NCBI RefSeq assembly: GCF_014204815.1
Contig: NZ_JACHMC010000001.1
Span: forward strand, 1 to 64,000
Length of the DNA: 64,000 nucleotides
Reading direction: 5' to 3'
Source of the DNA: Micrococcus flavus
GTDB taxonomy: Bacteria > Actinomycetota > Actinomycetes > Actinomycetales > Micrococcaceae
Part shown: in pieces, positions 40,849 to 49,094 of the stretch
Layout: each line of letters opens with the position of its first letter
Numbering within the stretch: the first letter of the stretch is position 1
Notes under the pieces: generated by a model
Told to the model about the DNA's origin: nothing
The model's input: only the letters and a program-made list of their open reading frames with translations
Database searches by the model: none
Translations under genes and position numbers: made by a program

Positions 40849-42090
40849 TCAGCGCCGCCGGAGCAGCACGAGCGTCTCGGTGTGCGCGGTCTGCGGGAAC
40901 ATGTCGAACACCCGGACCCGCTCGGCCCGGTACGAGGGCATCCGCGCGAGGTCCTGCGCGAGGGTGCGCGGATTGCAGCTCGAGTAGAGGACGGTCGGGA
41001 TCCCCGAGGCCTCGAGCGCCGCCGAGAGGTCGGCGCCGATCCCGCGCCGGGGCGGGTTCACGACGACGGCCTCCGGGAGGCCGGCGGGCGCGTCGCCGTC
41101 GTCGGCGGACGGCTCCTGCCCCTCGGGGGACAGCGCTCGGGTGGCGTCGCCGGCCGCGAACCGCACGCGGTCCGCCACGCCCAGCTCCTGCGCCGTCTCC
41201 TGCGCCGCCGCCACGGCCTCCGCGGTGGTCTCCAGGCCCCACACCTCGGGCACGCCCGCGGCCGCGAGGTGGAACGCGAACCCGCCCACGCCGCAGTACA
41301 GGTCCCACGCCGACGTCGGCGCACCACCTCCGCCCGCTGCTCCACCGCTCGCACCCGCGCCGCCCGTCACCCACTCCGCCGCCGCGGCGTACAGCCCCTC
41401 CGTCACGGCGGTGTTGGTCTGGAAGAACCCCTGCGGGCGCAGCCGCAGGCCGATCCCGTTCAGCCGCATGGTCAGGGTGGGTCCGCCGGCCAGCACGATC
41501 TCCTGGTCCCCCTCCGGCAGTGCCACGTGCTCGGGGAGCAGGTTCGCGGACACCACGGCGGCCGGGGTCCCGCGCCGCTCGAGGTCCGCGAGCAGCCCGG
41601 GCACGACGCCCCGCAGCGCGTCCAGCCGGTCCGGGGAGCGCAGCACGAACCGCACCATGGCCTCCCGGTCGGGGGAGAGGGTGACGATCACACCCTTCAG
41701 CTCGCCCGTGCGCGCGGCCACGTCGTAGGGCTCCAGCCCGGCGGCCGTCACCGCCGCCGCGCACGCGTGGAACACGTCCTCCATGCCGTCCAGGTACAGG
41801 CCGCAGTCCCGCAGGTCCACGCCCGTGCCGTCGTGGTGCTTGGGGTGCTGCCGCGGGTCCAGGATGCCCAGCCTCGGCGCGGCGGCGGACCCGGTCACCA
41901 CCAGCTTGGCCTTGTTGCGGAACCCGGACTCCGGCCCGGCGAACGGCTCCTCCACCACCGTCCCCGCGTCCAGCACGTCCGCCAGCTGGGCCAGCACCGA
42001 GGCCTGCTTGTCCGCGAGCTGCCGTGCGTACGGCACGCCCATCAGCGGGCAGGAGCGGCACTCGCCGGCGTCGTAGTGGGGGCACTGCAC
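40849..42090 (-). CDS. rlmC: 23S rRNA uracil-C5 methyltransferase (RlmC type)
   Basis: A 413-aa RumA/RumB-family enzyme that methylates a uridine at C5 in 23S rRNA. The N-terminal cysteines MQCPHYDAGECRSCPLMG (C3, C11, C14) with a further Cys near 96 (DLRDCGLYL) are the 4Fe-4S ligands. The SAM-binding part has QGFFQTNT, WDLYCGVGGFAFHLA and VVNPPRRGIG, and the catalytic Cys lies in LYSSCNPRTLAQDL. The absence of an N-terminal TRAM domain favours RlmC over RlmD. A Gly/Ala-rich insert (about 246-258) is unusual. GTG start 42090 with GAGGGG upstream. Confidence 0.88.
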   Translation of the reverse strand: MQCPHYDAGECRSCPLMGVPYARQLADKQASVLAQLADVLDAGTVVEEPFAGPESGFRNKAKLVVTGSAAAPRLGILDPRQHPKHHDGTGVDLRDCGLYLDGMEDVFHACAAAVTAAGLEPYDVAARTGELKGVIVTLSPDREAMVRFVLRSPDRLDALRGVVPGLLADLERRGTPAAVVSANLLPEHVALPEGDQEIVLAGGPTLTMRLNGIGLRLRPQGFFQTNTAVTEGLYAAAAEWVTGGAGASGGAAGGGGAPTSAWDLYCGVGGFAFHLAAAGVPEVWGLETTAEAVAAAQETAQELGVADRVRFAAGDATRALSPEGQEPSADDGDAPAGLPEAVVVNPPRRGIGADLSAALEASGIPTVLYSSCNPRTLAQDLARMPSYRAERVRVFDMFPQTAHTETLVLLRRR

Positions 42091-42102
42091 GGGTCCGGCC
42101 CC

Positions 42103-42711
42103 TCAGCCCTGCGGGGCCGGGTCGAGGTCCGGGCGGCCCAGCCGCTGCGCCACGTGCGCCAGCGCGAGCTCGGCGGCCGCCGCCAGCTCCGGGTCCACGT
42201 CCATGACCATCGCGGAGAGCACCGGCTCCACCCGCGCGAGGTCCTCGGCCCGGGCCAGCGCGCCGAGGGCCGACGCCGCCGCCTCCCGCACCGGCGGGTG
42301 CGGGTCGCCGGCCGTCTCGCGGACCCGGTCCACGAGGGCGCGGTCCACGAGCGCGTCGGCGCGCAGGTCGTCCGCGCGCGCGGCCAGCACCAGCAGCGCG
42401 GCGGCGCGCACATCCGGGGCGCCGGCGTCGAGCGCCTCGATCAGGGCGGGCACCGCGCGTCGGTGCCACACCGTGGCCAGCGCCAGGGCGCCGGTGGCGG
42501 CGGGGGTGAGCGCGGCGTCGTCGCCGGTGAGGGCGCGCGCCGCGCCCGAGGTGACGTCCTCCGGCGTCACCGCGCCGGTGAGCAGCCGGACGGCCAGACC
42601 GGCGGCGGCGGCCTCGCCCCGCTGCTCGACCGCCTCCCGCACGCGGCGTGCGAGGCGGGCCTGGGGGGTCTGCGGCTCGACGGGCAGGGGCAGCGGGTCG
42701 CGGGAGGTCAT
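42103..42711 (-). CDS. HEAT-repeat protein of unknown function
   Basis: A 202-aa all-helical protein. Repeated helix pairs such as HRRAVPALIEALDAGAPDVRAAALLVLAA and DPHPPVREAAASALGALA have HEAT-repeat character (P/D/R positions). Such proteins act as binding scaffolds. It lies 12 bp upstream of rlmC, so the two are probably co-transcribed. ATG 42711 is chosen because GACAAT lies seven bases before it; an in-frame ATG at 42720 is possible. Confidence 0.65.
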   Translation of the reverse strand: MTSRDPLPLPVEPQTPQARLARRVREAVEQRGEAAAAGLAVRLLTGAVTPEDVTSGAARALTGDDAALTPAATGALALATVWHRRAVPALIEALDAGAPDVRAAALLVLAARADDLRADALVDRALVDRVRETAGDPHPPVREAAASALGALARAEDLARVEPVLSAMVMDVDPELAAAAELALAHVAQRLGRPDLDPAPQG

Positions 42712-42816
42712 GCCCGCCATTGTCCCGCGACGGGCGCATGCACCGCGACCTGAGCGCCGCTCACAAGCCGCGTGAGTGCGGCGTGAGAGGCATCACGTGG
42801 GACGCGGCGTCGGTGA

Positions 42817-42822
42817 TACGTT
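42817..42822 (+). promoter_or_regulatory. -10 box of the leaderless thioesterase gene
   Basis: TACGTT ends six bases before ATG 42829. The 118-bp gap to the divergent HEAT gene shows an imperfect GCCGC-TCAC/GTGA-GTGCGGC inverted repeat (about 42752-42779) and nothing else clear. Confidence 0.5.
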
Positions 42823-42828
42823 CGTTGC

Positions 42829-43839
42829 ATGAGACGACCCGGGGCCCTGTCCCTCGACTTCCGAGCGGACAGCTTCGACCACCCCTCCGGCCTCGTGGAC
42901 GCCGGCACCGTCATCGGGTGGATCGACAAGGTCGCCTACGCCGTGGCCGCCAGCTGGTCCGGCATGCACGTGCGGGCCCGCTACATGGGGAACATGCAGT
43001 TCCGCCGCCCCATCCCCGTGGACACCCGCGTCACCGTCCAGGGGCGCGTGGTGCGCACCCACGCCGCCGCCGTCCACGTGCAGACCCGCCTCCTCCTCCC
43101 CGAGATCCTCGACGACGACGGCCGCCCCGTCGTCTCCACCAGCTCGATCTGCGTGTACGCGGCCGAGGAGGACGGCGTCCCCCAGGACGTGCCCGAGTGG
43201 ATCCCGTCCACCCCCGGGCAGATCGAGCGCAACGACCAGGCGCGGACCTCGAGCATCGAGCGGCGGGCCGTGGAGAAGGCCATGGCGCGCCTGCCCTTCC
43301 CGGACCCGGAGCCGGGCCACGACGAGATGGTCAGCCTCGCCTTCATCGCCCCGATCACCGAGGCGTCCGTGGGCGGCACCGTGCGCGGCGGCGCCGTCAT
43401 GCGCTGGCTGGACGAGGCCGCGGGCGTGTGCGCGGCCCGCTGGACGGGGCACGAGAACGTGGCGGCCGTGTTCGCCGGCGGCGTGCGGTTCGTCCGGCCC
43501 GTGCAGGTGGGGGACCTGGTCCGCGTCGACGCCCTGCTCGTGAACACCTCCGAGCGGTCCATGCACGTGGCGCTGCGCGTGCACGCCGGGCCGCGGCACC
43601 GCAAGGACCACCGGCTCGTGGCGCACTCGATCTCCGTGATGGTGGACGTCACCACGTCCGGGCAGGCCGGGGCCGTGCCGCAGTACACCCCGGAGTCGGA
43701 CGCCGCCCGCCGGCTGCAGGAGTCCTCGGTGGAGCTCGTGCGCCTGCGCACCGAGGTGGGCTCGGCGTGGAGCACCCCCGAGCCGAGGGTCCCGAAGGCC
43801 CCGGAGGCCCGGGGCGCCGTGGATCCCACGGCTCCGTAG
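42829..43839 (+). CDS. Acyl-CoA thioesterase with two hotdog domains
   Basis: A 336-aa protein with two thioesterase folds in tandem (about 10-130 and 165-290). The second contains GGTVRGGAVMRWLDEAAGVCAARW and FAGGVRFVRPVQVGDLV, close to the YciA/ACOT7 pattern with the general-base Asp. The first (AGTVIGWIDKVAYAVAASW...MQFRRPIPVDTRV) has the same layout. It should hydrolyse acyl-CoA to free acid and CoA. The gene's stop codon TAG forms part of the -10 box of the next gene. Confidence 0.88.
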   Translation: MRRPGALSLDFRADSFDHPSGLVDAGTVIGWIDKVAYAVAASWSGMHVRARYMGNMQFRRPIPVDTRVTVQGRVVRTHAAAVHVQTRLLLPEILDDDGRPVVSTSSICVYAAEEDGVPQDVPEWIPSTPGQIERNDQARTSSIERRAVEKAMARLPFPDPEPGHDEMVSLAFIAPITEASVGGTVRGGAVMRWLDEAAGVCAARWTGHENVAAVFAGGVRFVRPVQVGDLVRVDALLVNTSERSMHVALRVHAGPRHRKDHRLVAHSISVMVDVTTSGQAGAVPQYTPESDAARRLQESSVELVRLRTEVGSAWSTPEPRVPKAPEARGAVDPTAP

Positions 43840-43842
43840 AAT
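43837..43842 (+). promoter_or_regulatory. -10 box overlapping the thioesterase stop codon
   Basis: TAGAAT starts with the stop codon of the upstream gene and ends six bases before ATG 43849, so the cardiolipin synthase-like gene can be transcribed leaderless from inside its neighbour's end. Confidence 0.5.
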
Positions 43843-43848
43843 CCCCCC

Positions 43849-45129
43849 ATGGACCTCGCGCAGCGCCTCCGGCGTCTTCCCACCCGCCGTCCGTTCAGCG
43901 TGCGCGCCGCGCTGCGACGCTCCGTGACCGTCGGGGCCGTCGGCCTGGTGGTGGTCCCCATCGCCACCGCGATCGCCCTGACGGGCTACGACCTGGTGAA
44001 GCGGCGCGGCCGCCGCCTGCGTCCGGTCCGGCGTCCGGGCACGTACGAGGCGCAGGTGGGCTCCGACGCGATGACGCTCTTCACCTCCGGCGAGGACGTC
44101 TACGACGCCATGATCGAGGCGATCGACGCGGCGGAGGAGACCGTCAAGTTCGAGACGTACATCTGGAAGGCGGACGACACCGGCCAGCGGTTCGTGGACG
44201 CCCTGAACCGGGCCGCCGCGCGTGGAGTGCAGGTGTGGGCCTCCTACGACGGCTTCGCGAACCTCGTGGTGCCGTCCCGGTTCTTCCGGCAGTTCGACCC
44301 GCGTGTGCAGGTGTACCGCCTCCCGGCGTTCACGCGTCCGTACTGGCGCGGCCTGATCCGCTACACCGGGTTCAACCACTCCAAGGTCCTCGTGGTGGAC
44401 GGGGACGTCGGCTTCGTGGGCGGCTACAACGTGGGCGAGGTCTACGCGAAGCACTGGCGGGACACCCACGTGCGGATCCAGGGGCCGGCGGTGTGGGGGC
44501 TGGACCGGTCGATCGTGGCGCTGTGGAACGAGGCGCACATCGGGGACGACTCCATCCCGTGGGCCGCCCCCCGCGCGTGGGAGACGGACGTGTCCGTGCA
44601 CGCCAACCTGCCCGCCCAGCTCGTCTACCCGATCCGCAACTCCTACCTCAGCGCGATCGACCGGGCGACGCGCCACATCTACATCAACACCCCGTACTTC
44701 ATCCCGGACCAGCAGGTGCTCGGCGCCCTGAAGTCGGCGGCGCAGCGCGGCGTGGACGTGCAGGTGATGGTGCCCAAGGACTCGAACCACGTCGTCTCCG
44801 ACTGGGTCTCCCGCGGCTTCTACACGGAGATGCTGGAGGCGGGCATCACGATCCTGCTGTACGCCGGCGGCATGATCCACGCGAAGACGGCCACCGTGGA
44901 CGGCGTCTGGTCCACGGTGGGCACGGCGAACATCGACCGCCTCTCCCTGAGCTTCAACTACGAGACCAACGTGGTGGTGGTGGACCCGGACTTCGCGGCC
45001 CGCATGGAGGAGATCTTCCGTGCGGACGCTCAGCACGCGGAGCGCGTGGAGAGCCCGCGCTGGGGGGACCGCCACGGTCTGGCGCGCGTGGTGGAGACCC
45101 TGCTCGTGCCGCTGCGCCCCCTCCTCTGA
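43849..45129 (+). CDS. Phospholipase D-family cardiolipin synthase-like protein
   Basis: A 426-aa protein with one membrane helix (about 27-48) and two PLD modules. The HKD motifs are NHSKVLVVDGDVGFVGGYN (about 176-194) and HAKTATVDGVWSTVGTAN (about 343-360); the second keeps H, K and D. Two such motifs form one active site that transfers phosphatidyl groups, as in bacterial cardiolipin synthases. Most cardiolipin synthases have two N-terminal helices; this one has one, so another phosphatidyl transfer remains possible. A strong terminator follows. Confidence 0.85.
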   Translation: MDLAQRLRRLPTRRPFSVRAALRRSVTVGAVGLVVVPIATAIALTGYDLVKRRGRRLRPVRRPGTYEAQVGSDAMTLFTSGEDVYDAMIEAIDAAEETVKFETYIWKADDTGQRFVDALNRAAARGVQVWASYDGFANLVVPSRFFRQFDPRVQVYRLPAFTRPYWRGLIRYTGFNHSKVLVVDGDVGFVGGYNVGEVYAKHWRDTHVRIQGPAVWGLDRSIVALWNEAHIGDDSIPWAAPRAWETDVSVHANLPAQLVYPIRNSYLSAIDRATRHIYINTPYFIPDQQVLGALKSAAQRGVDVQVMVPKDSNHVVSDWVSRGFYTEMLEAGITILLYAGGMIHAKTATVDGVWSTVGTANIDRLSLSFNYETNVVVVDPDFAARMEEIFRADAQHAERVESPRWGDRHGLARVVETLLVPLRPLL

Positions 45130-45148
45130 CCTCGCGCCTCCGCCCACC

Positions 45149-45194
45149 ACGACGACGGCGGGCCGCCCTTCCCGGGGCGGCCCGCCGTCGTCGT
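45149..45194 (+). terminator. 20-bp perfect hairpin terminator
   Basis: A 20-base perfect stem (45149-45168 with 45175-45194) around a TTCCCG loop, 20 bp after the cardiolipin synthase-like gene. No long U-tract follows, as usual for actinobacterial terminators. Confidence 0.8.
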
Positions 45195-45217
45195 ACGGCG
45201 CCGTCCCCGACCCCCTC

Positions 45218-45270
45218 TTGCATACCCCCAGGGGTACTGTATAGGCTGTCGAACATACCCCAGGGGGTAT
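45218..45270 (+). promoter_or_regulatory. Promoter with two CsoR/CstR-type operators (persulfide operon)
   Basis: TACCCC-CA-GGGGTA (45223-45236) and ATACCCC-AG-GGGGTAT (45255-45270) are palindromes of the CsoR-family operator type. TTGCAT (45218-45223) and TAGGCT (45242-45247) make a promoter with an 18-bp spacer, so the first operator lies between -35 and -10 and the second covers the transcription start. The CstR-like repressor at the end of this operon is the obvious ligand. Confidence 0.75.
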
Positions 45271-45342
45271 CCGATCGGGCCGACGGTCCGGCCCGCCCCC
45301 ACCCCGACGCCGGCCCTGCCGGCCCACCGAGGAGGACGGCCC

Positions 45343-46746
45343 ATGCTGCTCGAGCGCATCTACGACGAGGACCTCGCCCAGGCCAGCTACGTGATCGGCT
45401 GCCAGGCGAACAATGAGGCAATCGTGGTGGACCCCCGCCGCGACATCCAGGTGTACCTGGACCTCGCCGCCCAGCACGGCATGACCATCACGCACGTCAC
45501 CGAGACCCACATCCACGCCGACTACCTCTCCGGCACCCGCGAGCTGGCCCACGCCACCGGCGCCCAGATCCACCTGTCCGGCGAGGGCGGCGAGGACTGG
45601 ACCTACGGCTTCGAGGGCAACCTGCTCAAGGACGGTGACACCGTGAAGCTCGGCAACATCACCGTGGAGGCCGTGCACACCCCGGGCCACACGCCCGAGC
45701 ACCTGTCCTTCCTGGTCACCGACGGCGCCTTCGCCGACGCCCCCGGGTACATGCTCACCGGCGACTTCGTGTTCTCCGGGGACCTCGGCCGCCCCGACCT
45801 GCTGGACGAGGCCGCCGGCGGCGTCGACACCCGCTTCGAGGGCGCCCAGCAGCTCTTCGCCTCCCTCAAGGCCACGTTCCTGACGCTGCCGGACCACGTG
45901 CAGGTCTTCCCGGCCCACGGCTCCGGCTCCGCCTGCGGCAAGGCCCTCGGCGCGCTGCCCTCCACCACCGTCGGCTACGAGCGCGAGTACGCCTGGTGGT
46001 CCGAGTACCTGAAGAACGACGACGAGCAGGGCTTCATCGACGAGCTGCTCGACGGCCAGCCCGACGCCCACGCCTACTTCGGCCGCATGAAGCGCCAGAA
46101 CAAGATCGGCCCGGCGATCCTCGGCGAGCTGCCGGAGCTCGAGGAGCTGGACGCCCAGGGCGTGCAGGCGAAGCTCGCCGACGGCGCGGTGTTCGCGGAC
46201 ACCCGCGGTGTGGACGAGATCCTCGCCGGCACCGTGCCGGGCGCGCTGGCCTTCCCGTCCCGCGGCAAGGTCGCCACGCACGCCGGCTGGGCCTACGACC
46301 CGGAGAACGACGACGCCGCGATCGTGCTGCTCGCCGAGGACCGCGAGGACGCGGACATGATGCGCAACCACATGATCCGCGTGGGCGTCGACGCGGCCGC
46401 CGCGTTCACCACCTCCGTGGACGGCCTCACGCTGGAGCCGGTGCCCACCGTGCAGGCCGCCGAGCTGAAGTCCCGCATCGAGGCCGGCGAGGTCGGTGCG
46501 GAGCAGGACACCGTGCTGGTGGACGTCCGCAACAAGACCGAGTTCTCCGACGGCACCATCGCGGACGCCCAGCAGCTGAACGCCGGCAAGGTCCTCTTCC
46601 ACCAGGACGAGCTGCCGCAGGACAAGACCCTGGTGACCTTCTGCCAGTCCGGCCTGCGCACCATCGTGGCCGCCCAGGCGCTGCGCCGCGCCGGGTTCGA
46701 CGTGGTCGAGCTCGAGGGCAGCTACTCCGCCTGGCAGCAGGCCTGA
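45343..46746 (+). CDS. cstB: Persulfide dioxygenase-rhodanese fusion (CstB-like)
   Basis: A 467-aa protein. Residues about 1-235 form a metallo-beta-lactamase persulfide dioxygenase with iron ligands in THIHADYLSG, HTPGHTPEH, LTGDFVF and FPAHGSGS. A first rhodanese-like domain (about 270-355) lacks a catalytic Cys. A second (about 365-465) has the active loop FCQSGLRT. The family oxidises low-molecular-weight persulfides to thiosulfate or sulfite. First gene of the operon, with AGGAGG before ATG 45343. Confidence 0.9.
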   Translation: MLLERIYDEDLAQASYVIGCQANNEAIVVDPRRDIQVYLDLAAQHGMTITHVTETHIHADYLSGTRELAHATGAQIHLSGEGGEDWTYGFEGNLLKDGDTVKLGNITVEAVHTPGHTPEHLSFLVTDGAFADAPGYMLTGDFVFSGDLGRPDLLDEAAGGVDTRFEGAQQLFASLKATFLTLPDHVQVFPAHGSGSACGKALGALPSTTVGYEREYAWWSEYLKNDDEQGFIDELLDGQPDAHAYFGRMKRQNKIGPAILGELPELEELDAQGVQAKLADGAVFADTRGVDEILAGTVPGALAFPSRGKVATHAGWAYDPENDDAAIVLLAEDREDADMMRNHMIRVGVDAAAAFTTSVDGLTLEPVPTVQAAELKSRIEAGEVGAEQDTVLVDVRNKTEFSDGTIADAQQLNAGKVLFHQDELPQDKTLVTFCQSGLRTIVAAQALRRAGFDVVELEGSYSAWQQA

Positions 46747-46852
46747 CCCCGGCACCGGGGCGGCGGGGCGGGCGCGTCATCCCTTCGACGCCCGTCCCGC
46801 GGCCCTGTGCCGCCCCGACGACCCCGAGACGATCCCCCGAGGAGCCCCTCCC

Positions 46853-47446
46853 ATGAGCATCACCCTGACCCCCGTCGCCCCGCGCGACCTGAAGGCCGAG
46901 CTGGCCGCCCGCCCGGACGCCGTCGTGCTGGACGTGCGCACCCCCGCCGAGTTCGAGGCCGAGCACATCGCCGGCTCCTACAACGTGCCGCTGGACCTGC
47001 TCCAGGAGCACGCGGACGAGGTCGCCGCGCGTCTGGACGGCACCGCCGTGCTGGTGTGCCAGTCCGGCAACCGCGCCGGCACCGCCCAGGACCGCCTGGC
47101 CCAGGCCGGCTTCACGTCCGCCCGTGTGCTGCAGGGTGGCATCTCCGCCTACGCCGAGGCCGGCGGCGAGGTCGTCCGCAGCGGCCAGCGCTGGTCCATG
47201 GACCGCCAGGTCCGCATGACCGCCGGGTCCATCGCCCTCGCCGGCGCCGTCGCGTCCCAGCTCGGCTCCAAGCGGTTCGGCCTCATCCCCGCCGCGATCG
47301 GCGCCGGCCTGTCCTTCTCCGCCGTCTCCAACACGTGCGCCATGGCGTCCGTGCTGTCCAAGATGCCGTGGAACCGTCCCGCGCAGGAGCGCACCGCGGA
47401 CGACGTCATCGGCCACATCCCCGCCGGCACCGCGAAGCGGAGCTGA
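46853..47446 (+). CDS. Rhodanese with C-terminal membrane domain (YgaP-like)
   Basis: A 197-aa protein. The rhodanese domain (about 1-108) has VVLDVRTPAEFEAEHIAGSYNVPLD and active loop VCQSGNRA with the catalytic Cys. The tail (about 120-175) is a DUF2892-type two-helix membrane anchor, as in YgaP. It moves sulfane sulfur at the membrane. The 106-bp gap before it (46747-46852) holds an imperfect GC-rich hairpin (about 46765-46798) that could attenuate transcription within the operon. Confidence 0.88.
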   Translation: MSITLTPVAPRDLKAELAARPDAVVLDVRTPAEFEAEHIAGSYNVPLDLLQEHADEVAARLDGTAVLVCQSGNRAGTAQDRLAQAGFTSARVLQGGISAYAEAGGEVVRSGQRWSMDRQVRMTAGSIALAGAVASQLGSKRFGLIPAAIGAGLSFSAVSNTCAMASVLSKMPWNRPAQERTADDVIGHIPAGTAKRS

Positions 47447-47452
47447 TCCGCG

Positions 47453-48235
47453 ATGTGGATCGTCCTCGCGCTGGCCCTCGTGGTCGGTCTGCTGCTGGGC
47501 CTCATGGGCGGCGGCGGGTCGATCCTCATGGTGCCGCTGCTGACCTACGTGGCCGGCCTCGAGCCGAAGCAGGCCATCGCCGGCTCCCTGTTCGTGGTGG
47601 GTGTGACCTCGCTGGTCTCGGTGCTGCTGCACTCGCGGCGCGGCACCGTCCGGTGGCGCACCGGCCTGATCTTCGGCGCGGCCTCGATGGTGGGCGCCCT
47701 CCTGGGCGGCGTGGTCGGCGGGTTCCTGCCGGGGACCCTGCTGCTCATCGCCTTCGCGGTGATGATGCTCTTCACGGCGTGGGCCATGATCCGGCCCAAG
47801 AAGAAGCAGCCCGAGACCGCCCCTGCGGGGGAGGCCCCGGCTGACGCCGAGCCCCGCCGTCACCCGCTGTGGAAGATCCTGGCGGAGGGCGTCGTCGTCG
47901 GCTTCATCACGGGCATCGTCGGCGCCGGCGGCGGGTTCCTCGTGGTCCCTGCGCTGGTGCTGCTCGGCGGCCTGCCGATGTCCGCCGCGGTGGGCACGTC
48001 CCTGCTGGTGATCGCCATGAAGTCCTTCGCGGGCCTCGGTGGCTACCTGACCAGCGTGACGCTGCCGTGGGACCTGCTGCTGTGGGTCACCGGCGTGGCC
48101 GTGGTCGGCGCGCTGATCGGCGTCCCGCTCGTGAAGCGGGTGCCGGAGAAGGCGCTCAAGAAGGGCTTCGGCTGGTTCGTGCTGGCCATGGGCGTGGTGA
48201 TCCTCGTCCAGGAGCTCGTCGGCCTGCTCGTGTGA
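47453..48235 (+). CDS. TauE/SafE-family sulfite or sulfur-anion exporter
   Basis: A 260-aa membrane protein with about eight helices in two halves. Each half starts with the family's glycine motif: GLLLGLMGGGGSILMVPLL (about 12-30) and GFITGIVGAGGGFLVVPALVLLGG (about 147-170). A charged loop (PKKKQPETAP...) lies between them. It lies between persulfide-oxidising enzymes and a CstR-type regulator, so it probably expels sulfite or thiosulfate. It starts seven bases after the rhodanese stop. Confidence 0.9.
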   Translation: MWIVLALALVVGLLLGLMGGGGSILMVPLLTYVAGLEPKQAIAGSLFVVGVTSLVSVLLHSRRGTVRWRTGLIFGAASMVGALLGGVVGGFLPGTLLLIAFAVMMLFTAWAMIRPKKKQPETAPAGEAPADAEPRRHPLWKILAEGVVVGFITGIVGAGGGFLVVPALVLLGGLPMSAAVGTSLLVIAMKSFAGLGGYLTSVTLPWDLLLWVTGVAVVGALIGVPLVKRVPEKALKKGFGWFVLAMGVVILVQELVGLLV

Positions 48236-48254
48236 CCTCCGACGACGCCGCCGG

Positions 48255-48273
48255 ATACCCCCGGGGATATGAT
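48255..48273 (+). promoter_or_regulatory. CstR-type operator and -10 box before the repressor gene
   Basis: ATACCCCCGGGGATAT (48255-48270) is a third operator-like palindrome, overlapped at its end by TATGAT (48268-48273). The repressor gene thus seems to have its own autoregulated promoter inside the operon. Confidence 0.65.
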
Positions 48274-48306
48274 TCCCCTTCCCATCCCCGTCAGAAGGAG
48301 GCCGCC

Positions 48307-48585
48307 GTGCGCACCGCCGACGCCGAGACCCAGCGCAAGATCCTCAACCGCCTCAAGCGGGCCCGCGGCCAGCTGGACGCCGTCATCCGCGAGGTGGAGG
48401 GCGAGGGCCGATGCAAGGACGTGGTCACGCAGCTCTCCGCCGTGTCCACCGCACTGGACCGCGCCGGCTTCGCGATCGTGTCCTCCGCCATGCAGCACTG
48501 CCTGGCGGACCCGGCCGAGGCCGCTGAGGGCGAGGAGCAGCTGACCGTGGCGGAGCTCGAGAAGCTCTTCCTCTCCCTCGCCTGA
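48307..48585 (+). CDS. cstR: CsoR-family persulfide-sensing repressor (CstR type)
   Basis: A 92-aa all-helical repressor (DUF156). Cys36 (GRCKDV) and Cys65 (MQHCLA) occupy the two conserved cysteine positions 29 residues apart. The copper-binding His expected four residues before the second Cys is Ala61. That pattern points to CstR, which senses persulfides by di- or trisulfide formation, rather than copper-sensing CsoR. AAGGAGG precedes GTG 48307. It probably represses the operon through the operators at 45223-45270 and 48255-48270. Confidence 0.85.
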   Translation: MRTADAETQRKILNRLKRARGQLDAVIREVEGEGRCKDVVTQLSAVSTALDRAGFAIVSSAMQHCLADPAEAAEGEEQLTVAELEKLFLSLA

Positions 48586-48633
48586 CCCTCCCCGTCCCAT
48601 CCCCCATCCCCCATCCCCGCACCCCCCCCCCGC

Positions 48634-48704
48634 GGATCCACTGCGGTTCTGACCCTTCCAAGGCCGGAATCCGCCCCCGGAAGGGTCACAAGTGCAGTGG
48701 ATCC
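48634..48704. repeat. 71-bp dispersed palindrome, copy 3
   Basis: Core arms GGATCCACTGC.../...GCAGTGGATCC; here the outer pairing extends by three bases on each side (48631-48707). It lies just after the repressor gene and might act as its terminator. Confidence 0.88.
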
Positions 48705-48745
48705 GCGGAGGGGGTGTTCCCCTCCCCGCCGAAAGGACCCTCATC

Positions 48746-48940
48746 ATGTGCCGTGCAGTGACCTGCGACGTCTGCGGCAAGACCATCTGGGCCGGCTGCG
48801 GCCAGCACATCGCCTCCGTGAAGTCCGGCGTGCCCGCCGGCCAGTGGTGCGACGGCCGCCACGGCCCCGCCGAGCAGGCTGCGGCGGCAGCCTCCGCGGA
48901 GCCCCGCGGCGGCTTCCTGTCCCGCCTGTTCGGGCGCTGA
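48746..48940 (+). CDS. Small Cys-rich protein, zinc-ribbon-like
   Basis: A 64-aa protein starting MCRAVTCDVCGKTIWAGCGQ. Cysteines at 2, 7, 10, 18 and 33 (GQWCDGRH) suggest a small zinc-binding knuckle. The tail is Ala-rich and ends GGFLSRLFGR. Similar small proteins occur widely in actinobacteria with unknown role. AAAGGA lies about 10 nt upstream of ATG 48746. It is bracketed by palindromes 3 and 4. Confidence 0.75.
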   Translation: MCRAVTCDVCGKTIWAGCGQHIASVKSGVPAGQWCDGRHGPAEQAAAAASAEPRGGFLSRLFGR

Positions 48941-48992
48941 CCCTCGGCGACCCTCCGACGTCGCCCACCCGGCCGCCCACCCGCCCACCTGC

Positions 48993-49063
48993 GAATTCCC
49001 TGCACTTCTGACCATTCTGAGAGCCTCGTCCGGCCTGAGAAGGGTCAGAAGTGCAGTCGATTC
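48993..49063. repeat. 71-bp dispersed palindrome, copy 4
   Basis: Left arm starts GAATTCCCTGCACTTCTGAC, right arm ends AGTGCAGTCGATTC. More diverged than copies 1 and 2 but with the same 71-base length. Lies between the Cys-rich gene and the RNA methyltransferase. Confidence 0.88.
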
Positions 49064-49082
49064 GGCGGGGGTGGGGGAGACC

Positions 49083-49088
49083 TAGGAT
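49083..49088 (+). promoter_or_regulatory. -10 box of the leaderless RNA methyltransferase gene
   Basis: TAGGAT ends six bases before ATG 49095. It begins 20 bases after palindrome copy 4, so the palindrome's right arm covers the -35 region. Confidence 0.5.
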
Positions 49089-49094
49089 GGCCGC

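Noticed and set aside
42793-46755. Minus-strand open frame of about 1,300 codons under the thioesterase, cardiolipin synthase and CstB genes
   Set aside because: It spans three unrelated genes, a terminator and an operator region, so it cannot be a real gene.
48307-48585. Copper-sensing CsoR
   Set aside because: The His ligand four residues before the second Cys is Ala, and the operon is about sulfur, not copper.
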